From Veronia nyctiphanis (GTDB lineage: Bacteria; Pseudomonadota; Gammaproteobacteria; Enterobacterales; Vibrionaceae), in the NCBI RefSeq assembly GCF_004116385.1, contig NZ_PEIB01000043.1, forward strand, positions 1-36,373: a DNA stretch of 36,373 bases, written 5' to 3'. Numbering within the stretch: the stretch's first letter is position 1; each line of letters begins with the position of its first letter. The notes beneath the pieces are model-generated. The model worked only from the letters and a program-made list of their open reading frames with translations, did not search any database and had not been told where the DNA came from. The position numbers were made by a program, and so were the translations under genes. This document shows positions 9,264 to 18,781 of the stretch, one piece after another.

Positions 9264-11698
9264 TCAGTCCATCCTTAAACTTGTCGACGGCTGTTGCTTC
9301 ACCACCTCTTTAACCGGCAGATACAAGGCAAGCCCAACAACAGTCGTAAGACCTACAAATGCCGCCACACCCGATTGGATGTATATAGAAAGCGGAATAT
9401 CTTTAGCAAACAGATAAAAAATCGTCACGCAGGCTACAAAGAGCACAGTCGCGCAACCCAGCCCCCAACCTACGTAGCTAGCGTTCTTTTTGAGCATCAG
9501 GCCAATAACCTTATTGTCCGTCGAGCCCAACGCTCTGCGCAGGCCAATCTCATATTGCGATTGATTCACTTGAGACTGTGCCATGCCATAAATCCCTATT
9601 AATGCCATCATCAATGTAAATAGACTCACCGTCGCCAGACAGACCGTGGCAAACATCACTGCTGACTTTCCTTGTTTATCTATGGCCAGTTGATCTGAGA
9701 TATCGGTGATTTGAAGTGGCGCATCAAATTTGGCCAGATGACGATACAACTCAGCTATGGCCTCTTCGATGTTTTGAGTTTTGAAACTTAATTTCAGGCT
9801 GGAAGATAGCGTTCTCGTCTGGTTCGCCTGCAAGAGTGGCACATAAACCTTGGGTCGTGCTGACCCAAACTGTAGCGATTTATTCCTCTTCACACCGACC
9901 ACAGTGACTTTTTCGAACGCAAATACAGCGGAAAAATAGTCGCGACTTGGGGAAAAAACGAGTTGGCGACCCACCACATCGAGGCTGCCAAACACCTCAA
10001 GTGCCAGATATTCATTGATTATCGCGACAGGCTCGCTGCTTGCGTCGTCCTGCAAACTAAAGTTTCGTCCTGAAATTAATGCCTCAGAAGGCACGGTACT
10101 AACCAGGGTTCTCCGTATCTGGAGGTCACTAAATACCTCCGGTGATTCAAACTCAACGAAATCAGAGTCCGACTTGATACGCGGTTCGATGATCACACTG
10201 CCAGATATTTGCTCATCAGAACTTGTGTCCAAAAAGGAAAGCAACTTCCGCTGAGACTCTATGCTGATCGACTCGCTGTTTTTCATGCTGAGATACGCTG
10301 AAAAATTTCCCGCAGATTTGTCTAAATCTACCCATAGAATGAGGTTTAACAACACGTACATCATCACTCCGCCGACCATAACCAGAAAGCTCACGATACC
10401 CAGTTGTATGCCCAGCATGCGCTTTGACGTCATCACGGCCGTTTTACTGACCGCCCCCCGCGTACCATCTCTGAGTATCTGATTAATATTGAAGTTTGAC
10501 GTTCGATAAGCCGGTATCAGAACCGCAAACAACAAAATGAGCACCGTCAGTGACACCATGAGTAACAATGTGGGAATGTCGAGCTTCCAGACCCACCAAT
10601 ATGGTAAGCGCCCCTCCATTAAGATGGAGACATAGCGATTGAGGCCATCAAGTAATAAAGAGGCCAGAATCACGGCAATCAATAAACCGGAAGCGCACAA
10701 CACAATGCCTTCACAAGCCAGTAAACGCATTACCCGCCCTTTACTCGCACCCAATGCAGCCCGAACGGCTGCTTCACGCTGATGCTTAATGGCCCGAGCA
10801 AGCAGCAGGTTACTGATATTAATGGCTGCCACCAGCACAATCGCTACGACAAGAAACAAGCAACCAATCAGTGTTCTCATGCCCATGCCGTCGGTATTCG
10901 CATCCACTAACCCCATGCTGCGAACATCAACGGGAGAATCTGGCACAGCCTTGTATCCGGCCGCCTGAAGTCTGTCGCGAATAAATTGCTGAACCTCAGC
11001 GTCATGATGATTGTCGCGTGCACTGAAATAGAGTCTCACTGAATCGGCGTCGCTTACTTGCGCCACATGGAATGGCTGCCAAAGATCACTGGAGGTAGGA
11101 AAACGAAAACCCTCGGGCATCACACCGACTATCGTAGATGGTCTATTTCCTACCGATATACTTTTGCCTATCACCTCTTTGCTGCCCGCGTAGAGACGTT
11201 GCCACACCGAGTTACTGATAACGACTGCTGGCGTGGCGTCAGCTTGATGATCACTGGGCAACAAAAACCGACCAAGAACCGGTTGAATATCAGTAAACTG
11301 CTCAAACTGTGGTGACACAGAAAGCAAGCTGAACTGTTGGCCTGTTGCATTGGCAGATAGCCACACATCAGATTGGTGGGTATACATATACTCGGCGAAT
11401 GCATTGAGTCCTGGTTCTTGCTCAAGCACATTCAGGCTGCGGATATTGAAATTAGTGAAAATGGCGGATTGGGTGCATCATCATTTAGGAAATGTGACCC
11501 GTTGCCATTGTGTCTGACCATACGAACAGACTGCTCTATCTCACTGTCCAGCGGCTTCACTGTGATGGTATAAACGAAGTTGAAACCTATCGACGTGATC
11601 AACAAACTGCCGATAATAATGGCAAGCATCAATAGCGAAAATGAAGGGACTTTGGTAAGGGTACGCAGACTGTATTTAAGATCTAATAACCAGCCCAT
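9264..11698 (-). CDS. ABC transporter permease with duplicated MacB_PCD-FtsX halves (pair 2, frameshifted)
   Basis: About 811 aa once repaired. N-terminal membrane segment (~20-45), periplasmic MacB-type core, first FtsX segment (NISNLLLARAIKHQREAAVRAALG), then a second membrane/periplasmic half and a final FtsX segment (YEIGLRRALGSTDNKVIGLMLKK). This is the ~800-aa double permease type ('ADOP'-like), which combines what MacB dimers supply as two chains. The start overlaps the ATPase stop in TAATG. The frame breaks near 11465; CCGCC(C)ATTTTC restores NPPIFTNFNIRSLNVLEQ. It should act with the ATPase 11698-12402 and probably the HlyD protein 16144-17391 in export or extraction of a substrate at the outer leaflet; substrate unknown (peptide antibiotics or lipophilic compounds are typical for the family). 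Confidence 0.85.
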
Positions 11699-12402
11699 TA
11701 CACCACCTCCGCCAGCACTTGTTGGCGATCATTAACAATCGCACCATCGCTGAGGGTCAGGGTACGCGACGCATACCGGGTAGAGTCCATATCATGCGTC
11801 ACCATGCAAATGGTCTTGCCCTGTTCATGGAGGCTTTTAAGTAATTCGAGCACCTGACGGGCATTCTTTGAATCAAGGTTACCCGTGGGTTCATCGGCAA
11901 GAATTAAGTCAGGCTCATTAATCAGCGCCCTTGCGACTGCAGCGCGCTGTTGCTGACCACCTGAGAGTTGCGCGGGATAGTGGTCACAACGATTAAGAAG
12001 ATTAACCTGCTCCAAGACTTTTTTTCCACGTGCCAACATCTCTTCACGCTTAATGCCACCTTGGTAGGTCAGCGGCAGGATGACATTTTCAAGTACCGTC
12101 AAATCACTGATGAGGTTGAACGCTTGAAAAATAAAGCCCAGATGGTTGGCACGAACGAAAGCGCGCTGGTCAGAAGACAAATCTGTCGACGGCTTATCAC
12201 TAATGAAGTATTCACCGCCTGTCGGCGTATCAATCAACCCGAGAATCGACAATAACGTCGACTTTCCGCAACCGGATGTGCCCGTGATGGCAACAAACTC
12301 ACCTTCCTTCACGGTCAGGTTAATGTTGTTAAGTGCCTGTGTGGCAATGTCTTCAGTTTTAAATACTTTGCTGATGTTTTTTAGCTCAATGACGTTTTTC
12401 AT
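11698..12402 (-). CDS. ABC transporter ATP-binding protein (LolD/MacB-type), pair 2
   Basis: 234-aa ATPase of the MacB/LolD/FtsE group. Walker A GTSGCGKS (41-48), Q-loop in FIFQAFNL, signature LSGGQQQR, Walker B LILADEP, and switch His in CMVTHD. The ATG at 12402 has an AGGA ribosome site 7 nt upstream. A sigma-54 promoter starts the operon 30 nt upstream of the gene. It is strikingly similar to the ATPase at 15137-15841 (only scattered differences over the whole length), so the pair arose by a comparatively recent duplication or is kept alike. Overlaps the permease start by one base. First gene of the operon ATPase-permease-regulator-kinase. Confidence 0.93.
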   Translation of the reverse strand: MKNVIELKNISKVFKTEDIATQALNNINLTVKEGEFVAITGTSGCGKSTLLSILGLIDTPTGGEYFISDKPSTDLSSDQRAFVRANHLGFIFQAFNLISDLTVLENVILPLTYQGGIKREEMLARGKKVLEQVNLLNRCDHYPAQLSGGQQQRAAVARALINEPDLILADEPTGNLDSKNARQVLELLKSLHEQGKTICMVTHDMDSTRYASRTLTLSDGAIVNDRQQVLAEVV

Positions 12403-12444
12403 TCCCAGTCCTTTGATAACGTTCCTTTCTTATTGAAAGAACTC

Positions 12445-12460
12445 AGCAAAGCGCATGCCA
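12445..12460 (-). promoter_or_regulatory. Sigma-54 promoter of ABC pair 2 / regulator operon
   Basis: On the minus strand TGGCATGCGCTTTGCT matches the -24/-12 consensus TGGCAC-N5-TTGC with one mismatch and exact spacing. The predicted start of transcription is near 12434, about 30 nt before the ATPase ATG. The 16 bases are identical to those in front of the other ATPase (15891-15906). Confidence 0.85.
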
Positions 12461-12519
12461 AACTCAAACCATTGATTTATATGAATTTAAATAAGTATCA
12501 ACAGATTATGCTTCGAATA

Positions 12520-12548
12520 CGGTACAACACTTCAGACATAGTGTGCCG
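12520..12548. promoter_or_regulatory. Inverted-repeat enhancer-like site upstream of sigma-54 promoter (site C)
   Basis: Minus strand: CGGCACACT, 8 nt, AGTGTTGTACCG. It is the weakest of three related sites, the right half being degenerate. The dyad centre is about 89 bp upstream of the -12 element, as at the other two promoters. Likely binding site for the NtrC-type regulator. Confidence 0.65.
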
Positions 12549-12643
12549 AAATTGATACACAAGTGATAACTAGATAGCGGGTAAGGGACAAGATTTGCGG
12601 CGAGCATCGCTACAATCATGGCTAAATGTTTGGCTTGACAGAA

Positions 12644-12673
12644 GAAAATCGGCCTACATTATCACTGGCCGAT
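12644..12673 (-). terminator. Terminator after ABC permease 1
   Basis: Stem ATCGGCC/GGCCGAT with a 12-nt loop, followed on the minus strand by TTTTC. It lies about 55 bp after the permease stop at 12728 and insulates the two ABC units. Confidence 0.7.
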
Positions 12674-12727
12674 TGAGTTGTATTTTTGTTTGCAGAACAA
12701 ACAACAAATAGGTGTGATTGTTGCTGA

Positions 12728-15137
12728 TTAATCCATTCGCAACGTTTGAGCAGGCTCTTGCTTCACAACGTCTTTCGCTGGGATATACAGCGCCAGCCCG
12801 ACCACAGCGACTAACCCCAAGAAAGTTAAAAACCCTGACTGAACAAACATCCCAACAGGGATTTGATCGTCAAACAAGCGATAACCAACAAAGGAAAGGG
12901 CTGCAAAAATCGCCGTTGCTACACCCATGCCCCAGCCGACATAACGCATGTTTTTATTGATCATCATTACGATCACTTGTTTGTCCGTAGAGCCAAGCGC
13001 ACGCCTCACGCCAATTTCATAACGGGCCTGGTTAACCTGTGAGTTTGCCATGCCATAGATACCAATCAGCGCCATCAACAGTGAGAACCCACCGATTGCG
13101 ACAATACCACCAATAGACAAAACAAAGACGGTAAAGAGGACTTTAGAGTTCTTATAGAGATCAAACACGTCAATGATGCGCACTGGCTCATCCAATGACT
13201 TGAGGCCTTGCTGTATTAGCGTCATCGCCGCAGTCAGGTTGTCACTGCGGAAGTACAGCCTGAGCCAGTTGATATCTCCCGCCTGCAGCAAAGGAAGATA
13301 CACTTCATGGTCTGAATCTGATTGTAATCCGCGGTGCGCGTCTTCAGCCACGCCTATCACTTTTACCTGGCGGCGAATTAGTCCCTCGTCATACTGTGTC
13401 TCTGGGCCAATATCGATGATATTCCCAACAACATCAGTCGACCCAAAAATATCCTGAGCTAACGAGGCACTGATAATGGCAACAGGTTCACTGGATTCAT
13501 TGTTCAACCGGGAAAAGTGTTGACCTGCAATCAGTGAATCAGGCTTCAGGCCGCTGACAAATCTCGTGCGAATCGGTTTTTCTAACGGTGCCTGCACATC
13601 ATGCGCTGTGGTGCTGATCTCATCACTTTTAAGGGTGGCAGCAGCAATCACATTTTGTGCAGATTGACTCTCCAATTTACCGAGCAGAGTAAACAGTGAT
13701 ACTTTATCAATCGATTTTGTTTCCTCATGAAGCGTTATCCGATAGACATCTTTGTCTTCATCAACGTTGTTGAGTGATAGAAAGCTCACCATCACATATA
13801 CCACGATGGCACCGAACATAATCAGGAAACTCACGAGACCGAGCTGGACCCCCAACATACGCTTGGAAGCGAGGGTATTTGCCTTGCTCACAGCGCCGCG
13901 AGTGCCGTCTCTGAGAATGTCATTGATATTGAAATTGGCGGTTCTCATCGCCGGATATAAAACCGCTACAAAGACAACAACCAGCGTCAGCAATAGGCCC
14001 AAACCGAATGTCGCCAAATCCAGCTCCCAACGCCACCAATACGGCATACGCGGGCCCACTAAGGCGATCATAATCCGGCTTAAACCATCCAGTAATAGAG
14101 AGACGAGAAGCAACGATACTGCCAGCCCCACCGTACTTAACAGTATGCCTTCAGAAGCGAGTTGACGAACGACACGACGCTGGATGCACCCAATGCTGCA
14201 CGTATCGCTGCGTCGCGTTGATGTTGCAGTGCCCTTGCCAGTAAAAGATTACTGATATTGATCGCCGCGACCAGAACAATCGCCACCACCAAGACCAAAC
14301 TGGCGATGAGGATCTTCACGCCCATGTTGTCAGTGCTTTCATCAACCAGACTCAGCGATACCACTTCTACGGGTTCGACCGACTCACGTTGTGACTGGGG
14401 TAAAGATGCTCTGTAGCTGTCAGTCATGCGCTCGCTGATAATCTGTTTGACCAGCTGTTCATGCGCATCATTCGAAGGCCGGAACAGCAGTCTCATACTT
14501 CTGATCGCAGAGCTTTTGTAAAAGTATGGTCGCCAAAGTTGACCATACGCGCTGTAACCCTCTGGCATTACACCGACAACTGTAGATGGCACACTATCAA
14601 TGAAAACCGTCTGGCCGACCACATTTTCATTACCAGCAAACAGCTGTTGCCATAGCCAATTACTGATAACCACCACAGGTGGTGCCGATGGGTCAAAGTC
14701 ACTGGCCGACAATGGGCGTCCGAGCAACGCGCGACGACCATTGAATGATGAATACTCTTTAGAAACGGATAAGCCCCGAATACTTTCTCCGATGCTCCCG
14801 GTTGAAACCCACAGATCATCAGAATCAAAGTAGGTAAACTCCCCCATCTTCCCAAAGACACCAGCCTGTTCCATCATGGTAATTTCATCAGGACTAAAAG
14901 AAACAAGACGCGGGTCAAGCTTCTGCCTTCATAAACGGTACTCCGGAGCTGACGTACCGTTCGCACAGACTGCTCTCTCTCGCTGCTGAGCGGTTTCACG
15001 GTGACTGTGTAGACATAATTAAACCCAACCATGGTGACCGTCAGGCTGCCAATGATGATGAATAACATCAGTGCTGCAAATGAACGCGCTTTTGCCAACT
15101 GGCGCAAGCTGTATTTCAAATCTAATAGCCAAGTCAT
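12728..15137 (-). CDS. ABC transporter permease with duplicated MacB_PCD-FtsX halves (pair 1, two frameshifts)
   Basis: About 804 aa after repair, paralogue of the 9264-11698 permease with the same order: N-terminal membrane segment, MacB-type periplasmic core, FtsX (NISNLLLARALQHQRDAAIRAALG), second half, and FtsX (YEIGVRRALGSTDKQVIVMMINK). Break 1 near 14927: restoring A in GGCAGA(A)AGCTT gives GRKLDPRLVSFSPDEIT, running into MMEQAGVFG. Break 2 near 14181: AGCG(G)TCGT gives GASSGRVVRQLASEG. Both are one-base deletions. The start overlaps the ATPase stop (TAATG), as in pair 2, so the whole ATPase-permease unit was duplicated. Its periplasmic cores differ from pair 2 far more than the ATPases do, suggesting different substrates or a heteromeric complex. 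Confidence 0.85.
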
Positions 15138-15841
15138 TACACCACCTCGGCCAGCGCTTGTTGGCGATCGTTAACAATGGCTCCGTCACTTAGGGTCAAT
15201 GTGCGGGATGCATAACGGGTAGAGTCCGTATCATGGGTGACCATGCAAATGGTCTTGCCCTGTTCATGTAGGCTTTTGAGTAATTCGAGCACCTGACGGG
15301 CATTTTTTGAATCAAGGTTACCCGTAGGTTCATCAGCAAGAATTAAGTCCGGTTCGTTGATCAGCGCTCTTGCCACTGCGGCTCGCTGTTGCTGGCCTCC
15401 CGAGAGTTGCGCAGGATAATGGTCACAACGGTTAAGAAGGTTAACCTGCTCCAATACTTTTCTTCCGCGTGCCAGCATGTCTTCACGCTTGATACCTTCC
15501 TGATACGTCAGCGGCAAAATGACATTTTCCAGTACCGTCAGATCACTGATGAGGTTAAAGGCCTGAAAGATGAACCCCAGATGATTGGCACGAACAAAGG
15601 CGCGTTGGTCAGAGGACAAGTCGAAGGAGGGGTTACCACTTATCAGATATTCACCGTCCGTTGGTGTATCAATGAGCCCCAAAATCGACAGCAATGTCGA
15701 TTTTCCGCAACCTGACGTACCCGTGATGGCGACAAACTCGCCCTCCTCAACCGACAAATGAATATTGTTGAGTGCTTGGGTCGCAATATCTTCTGTTTTA
15801 AATACTTTGCTGATGCCTTTGAGTTCAATGACCTTCTTCAT
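15137..15841 (-). CDS. ABC transporter ATP-binding protein (LolD/MacB-type), pair 1
   Basis: 234 aa. Walker A GTSGCGKS, signature LSGGQQQR, Walker B LILADEP and switch His in CMVTHD are all intact. The start is ATG 15841, with TAAGGAT 8 nt upstream; the frame continues open to 15907 but that would run through the sigma-54 promoter, so the longer version is rejected. It differs from the pair-2 ATPase at a limited number of positions, mostly in the first 75 residues. Operon: ATPase then permease 1, with its own sigma-54 promoter upstream and a terminator downstream. Confidence 0.93.
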   Translation of the reverse strand: MKKVIELKGISKVFKTEDIATQALNNIHLSVEEGEFVAITGTSGCGKSTLLSILGLIDTPTDGEYLISGNPSFDLSSDQRAFVRANHLGFIFQAFNLISDLTVLENVILPLTYQEGIKREDMLARGRKVLEQVNLLNRCDHYPAQLSGGQQQRAAVARALINEPDLILADEPTGNLDSKNARQVLELLKSLHEQGKTICMVTHDTDSTRYASRTLTLSDGAIVNDRQQALAEVV

Positions 15842-15890
15842 TTTTTTATCCTTAAATATTATTCGTAATCCATTGATACAAAGACATATC

Positions 15891-15906
15891 AGCAAAGCGC
15901 ATGCCA
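15891..15906 (-). promoter_or_regulatory. Sigma-54 promoter of ABC pair 1
   Basis: TGGCATGCGCTTTGCT on the minus strand, identical to the promoter at 12445-12460, with exact -24/-12 spacing. The predicted transcription start is near 15880, about 40 nt before the ATPase ATG. Confidence 0.85.
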
Positions 15907-15960
15907 ACGTTAACCAACTGTTTTATCTTACTTTTTACTCACAGTAACCGCGCTGCGTTT

Positions 15961-15994
15961 CGGTATCGACACACTCAGAAAGTTCAGTGTCCCG
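15961..15994. promoter_or_regulatory. Inverted-repeat enhancer-like site upstream of sigma-54 promoter (site B)
   Basis: Minus strand: CGGGACACT, 10 nt, AGTGTGTCGATACCG. The dyad centre (~15980) is about 89 bp upstream of the -12 element of the promoter at 15891. It shares the GTGTGYCGATACCG half with site A. Confidence 0.7.
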
Positions 15995-16078
15995 ATTTAG
16001 GAACAGCAATAAAACAGTAAACGGTGGCTGACATTCAGAATTGCGGCAGCTTCGCCCGATGGATTAAAAAACAGCAAC

Positions 16079-16109
16079 AAAAAAGCCTGCTGAATTTGCT
16101 GGCTTTTTT
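16079..16109 (-). terminator. Terminator after HlyD-type gene
   Basis: AAAAAAGCC...GGCTTTTTT flanks a 13-nt centre and works in either direction. It stands 35 bp beyond the membrane fusion protein stop, so the HlyD gene is probably monocistronic. Confidence 0.75.
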
Positions 16110-16143
16110 GATATCTGTTGATTTTTTTGTTGCCAAATTGCGA

Positions 16144-17391
16144 TCAGTTATAAAGCAAAATCTGCTTATCCAACGCGTATTCACTGGTGTCAGAGATAAT
16201 AATTTCATCACCGACTGAAAGCCCATCCGCCACTTCGATATGGTTCACGGAACGAAGCCCGAAGCGTACTTTGGTTTTACTGGCTTTGTTTCCGTTCACC
16301 ACAAAAACCGAGTTCAACTGGTTCTGCTGGCTGTTTGCCGGAATCTTCACGTACAACGCATTGTCGCGCTCAAGGGTTTTGATGACTCCCTGCACATTAA
16401 GCTGGTTTCTTGCCTCGTTGGGTAATTCACCTGAAAGCACAATATCAACTTCAACCTGACCATTGGTGACGATTGGCGACACGCGACTGACCGTGCCTTT
16501 TATCTCACTGCTGAAAGTATCAATGGTTGCAGGCTGTGTGACTTGAATAAATGGGGCCTCCAGCTCAGCCACCTCCAACCTTGCAATCAGCTGAGTATGA
16601 TCAGCCACTTTGGCTATTGTGCTGTTTGATGATATCTGCATCCCCAAACCAATCGAGATTTCCTGTATTTGGCCTGACATGGAAGAGCGAACAGTCAAGT
16701 CATTGATTTTTGCTATCAGCGTTTCAATATCTAGGTTCAACCCTTTGACTTCTGCAAGTTGTGCACGCTTTACCGCATCGACTTGTTTGATGTGTTTTTC
16801 TACTCTGGCAATCTGCACGGAGAGATTATTTTGGTGCTTAGCCAGCGCCAATTGCTTTTTATTGAATTCTAGCTTTGAGATATAACCCTTAGCCAAAAGA
16901 TGCTGATAGCTGGAGAGCATCTTTTTGTCGTTCTTCACATCCAGTAGCGCGTTGTCTCTTGCAGCTTCAAGGTCAACCAACCCAGCATCCATTCCTGCCA
17001 GCTCAGCCTCATGCTCTGCCAGTCTTCGGGTAAGTAAAGACTGTTTCTGCGCGAGTCGTTCCCGGGTCTCAGGGTTTTCAAGCCTTACTATCGCCTGCTC
17101 CGCTTCTACGATTTCGCCCGGCTTTACCAAGATCTCTGTCACCTTGCCATCGGTATTTGCGGTTATCAGACGCTGGTAATCAATCACCAGCTTTCCACTC
17201 GCACGAACCTTAATATCAAACTGCCCTTGCTCAACAATTGCACGTCGCAGCTCACTGCCATCCGCCATATTGCTGGACTCACCCAAATAGCTTCTGCCAG
17301 CCACAACTCCCGAGATCAACAAGGCGAAAGCCGTGCTTAAAGCGATAACACGTTTGTATGATTTTCCTTTCTTTTCAATTTTGATATCCAT
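16144..17391 (-). CDS. HlyD/RND-type periplasmic adaptor (membrane fusion) protein
   Basis: 415 aa. One N-terminal membrane anchor (about 15-32), first barrel/lipoyl half (DGKVTEILVKPGEIVEAEQAI), a long alpha-helical hairpin (~105-215, rich in Leu/Lys/Glu), second lipoyl half (LTVRSSMSGQIQEI), then beta-barrel and membrane-proximal domains (VADGLSVGDEIII). Such adaptors link an inner-membrane ABC permease to an outer-membrane TolC-like channel. No TolC gene is in the window. The co-regulating sigma-54 promoter upstream and the neighbouring MacB-like pairs suggest it serves one or both of them. ATG at 17391 with GCGAGAA upstream. Confidence 0.9.
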   Translation of the reverse strand: MDIKIEKKGKSYKRVIALSTAFALLISGVVAGRSYLGESSNMADGSELRRAIVEQGQFDIKVRASGKLVIDYQRLITANTDGKVTEILVKPGEIVEAEQAIVRLENPETRERLAQKQSLLTRRLAEHEAELAGMDAGLVDLEAARDNALLDVKNDKKMLSSYQHLLAKGYISKLEFNKKQLALAKHQNNLSVQIARVEKHIKQVDAVKRAQLAEVKGLNLDIETLIAKINDLTVRSSMSGQIQEISIGLGMQISSNSTIAKVADHTQLIARLEVAELEAPFIQVTQPATIDTFSSEIKGTVSRVSPIVTNGQVEVDIVLSGELPNEARNQLNVQGVIKTLERDNALYVKIPANSQQNQLNSVFVVNGNKASKTKVRFGLRSVNHIEVADGLSVGDEIIISDTSEYALDKQILLYN

Positions 17392-17428
17392 TTGAATTCT
17401 CGCTCAGCAAGTTAATGACTCTTTACCA

Positions 17429-17444
17429 AGCAATGCCGATGCCA
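17429..17444 (-). promoter_or_regulatory. Sigma-54 promoter of HlyD-type gene
   Basis: TGGCATCGGCATTGCT on the minus strand: TGGCAT, 5 nt, TTGCT, exact -24/-12 spacing. The predicted start is near 17418, leaving a leader of about 27 nt before the ATG at 17391. Confidence 0.82.
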
Positions 17445-17498
17445 TATTTAAGTGATTGTTTTTATTTATTTAATTTGAATGGAGAAAATGAAGTGTAG

Positions 17499-17535
17499 CG
17501 GTATCGGCACACCATAAGAAAATAGCAGTGTGCCG
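17499..17535. promoter_or_regulatory. Inverted-repeat enhancer-like site upstream of sigma-54 promoter (site A)
   Basis: CGGCACAC (17505-17512) and GTGTGCCG (17528-17535) form a perfect 8-bp inverted repeat with a 15-nt centre; minus strand continues as CGATACCG, as in site B. The dyad centre is about 90 bp upstream of the -12 element. It could alternatively be the hairpin of a terminator for the upstream transporter gene, but no T-run follows. Confidence 0.7.
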
Positions 17536-17562
17536 GATTCGGAACATGGTAAGGGTTCTTAA

Positions 17563-18425
17563 TCACACATTCACTTTGCCCATCTGCTCCCTGAGTATTC
17601 CGAGCCCCGCCACGACCACCAGCACCCCGCCAATTGCCGCAAATATGCTGGGCACTTCTTGCCAAATGAGCCATGCCAGCAACATTCCCCATACCAATTG
17701 AGAATACTGAATAGCGCTAACCGCGCCCGGCTGCCCTTTGTGAAAGGCCAACACAACCATGGCTGTTGCGGCGGCATAACATAGCCCGCCAGCGAAACTG
17801 ATAAGCCATTCGTTAGTCGGCATGGGGGTAAAATCCCCCCCGCCAGCACACAACCACTGAATACCGTCAACATAGCAATGCCATAAAACGCAAAGGCCTG
17901 CGGCGGCTCGTGCTCGCTGTTGTGAGAGACAAGAATAAACCCCACCGCTTCAATAGCAGCGCTCGCCAGTGCAGCTAGCAAAGCGATTTCAAAATGCCCG
18001 AAGCCGGGGGCAACTACCAGAGTGATGCCCAAAAAGCCAATAAAGCTGAGAACAGCTCGATATGGGCTGAACGACTCCAACCCAAACATCACAGAGAAGG
18101 CTAACGTAAACAGTGGCATGGTTAGAATCAGGGTATAAGCCTCTGCCAGAGGCACTTCGCCATAGCTGTAGAAGGCGAGTAAATCGACAACGAGAACGAT
18201 CAGGGCTCTGGTGACATGTAGTTTGATTTTACGTGTTTTCAAAATACTGAAATCAGGTGCAATCCAGACCAGCAATCCGAGCATCGCAAACAAACAATTG
18301 AAGAAGGTCACCTGAATAAGGGAGTAATGTTCGAGCAGCCACTTGATAGAAATATCCATCAGCGTGAAGAAGAAAAAGCCCAAAAAGGCGTAAGTAATCG
18401 CAGCCAACTCGTTACTCCATTTCAC
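17563..18425 (-). CDS. DMT-superfamily (EamA) transporter, frameshifted in a G7 tract
   Basis: About 287 aa after repair, two EamA halves and around ten hydrophobic helices (AAITYAFLGFFFFTLMDISIK at the start; GFLGITLVVAPGFG closing the first half; FAAIGGVLVVVAGLGILREQ at the end). Such carriers move small metabolites such as amino acids across the inner membrane; substrate not predictable. The frame breaks at the run of seven G (C on plus, 17835-17841): an eighth G restores VLAGGDFTPMPTNEW. A homopolymer length error is the simplest reading; slipped-strand phase variation is an alternative. Start is GTG at 18425 with a poor ribosome site, so the true start is uncertain. Confidence 0.85.
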
Positions 18426-18781
18426 TATATCGCTAATTTATTCTTTAGGCCCCTAAGCTATAAATATAGGTAAAATCGCCTTTAAGAACTTACATGATTA
18501 AAAATATTTATCACCTTACCCATTTTGAATGGTAAATTTTAATATCTACTCAATAAAAAAAAACTAATCATACTTTAAGGGCAAGTTTAACATTTTGAAT
18601 AGTAATATATTTATACTTTTTAATTTTTCACGGTTAAAAATCGGCATCAACCCATACAAATCTGGCATAGGAAAAAAATTCCCCATCTGGCTAAAGATAA
18701 AAATCATCTTAGAGTTATTTTTCGATTAATAATCATATAAATACTAAACAAAGTGCATAAAATAAATGCAAGGAGCGTCAG
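18426..18781. promoter_or_regulatory. A+T-rich intergenic region with a 15-bp direct repeat
   Basis: The sequence CATTTTGAATRGTAA occurs at 18521-18535 and 18591-18605, 70 bp apart, between the divergent transporter gene and the coiled-coil gene. It may be an operator of the latter. The remainder is very A+T-rich with no ORF; promoter position not assigned. Confidence 0.4.

Noticed and set aside
15842-15907. Longer N-terminus for ATPase 1
   Set aside because: It would read through the sigma-54 promoter; the paralogue starts at the equivalent of ATG 15841, which has a good ribosome site.
17505-17535. The CGGCACAC/GTGTGCCG inverted repeat as terminator of the DMT gene
   Set aside because: No T-run follows on the minus strand, and related dyads occur at the same distance from two other sigma-54 promoters where no gene end is being terminated.
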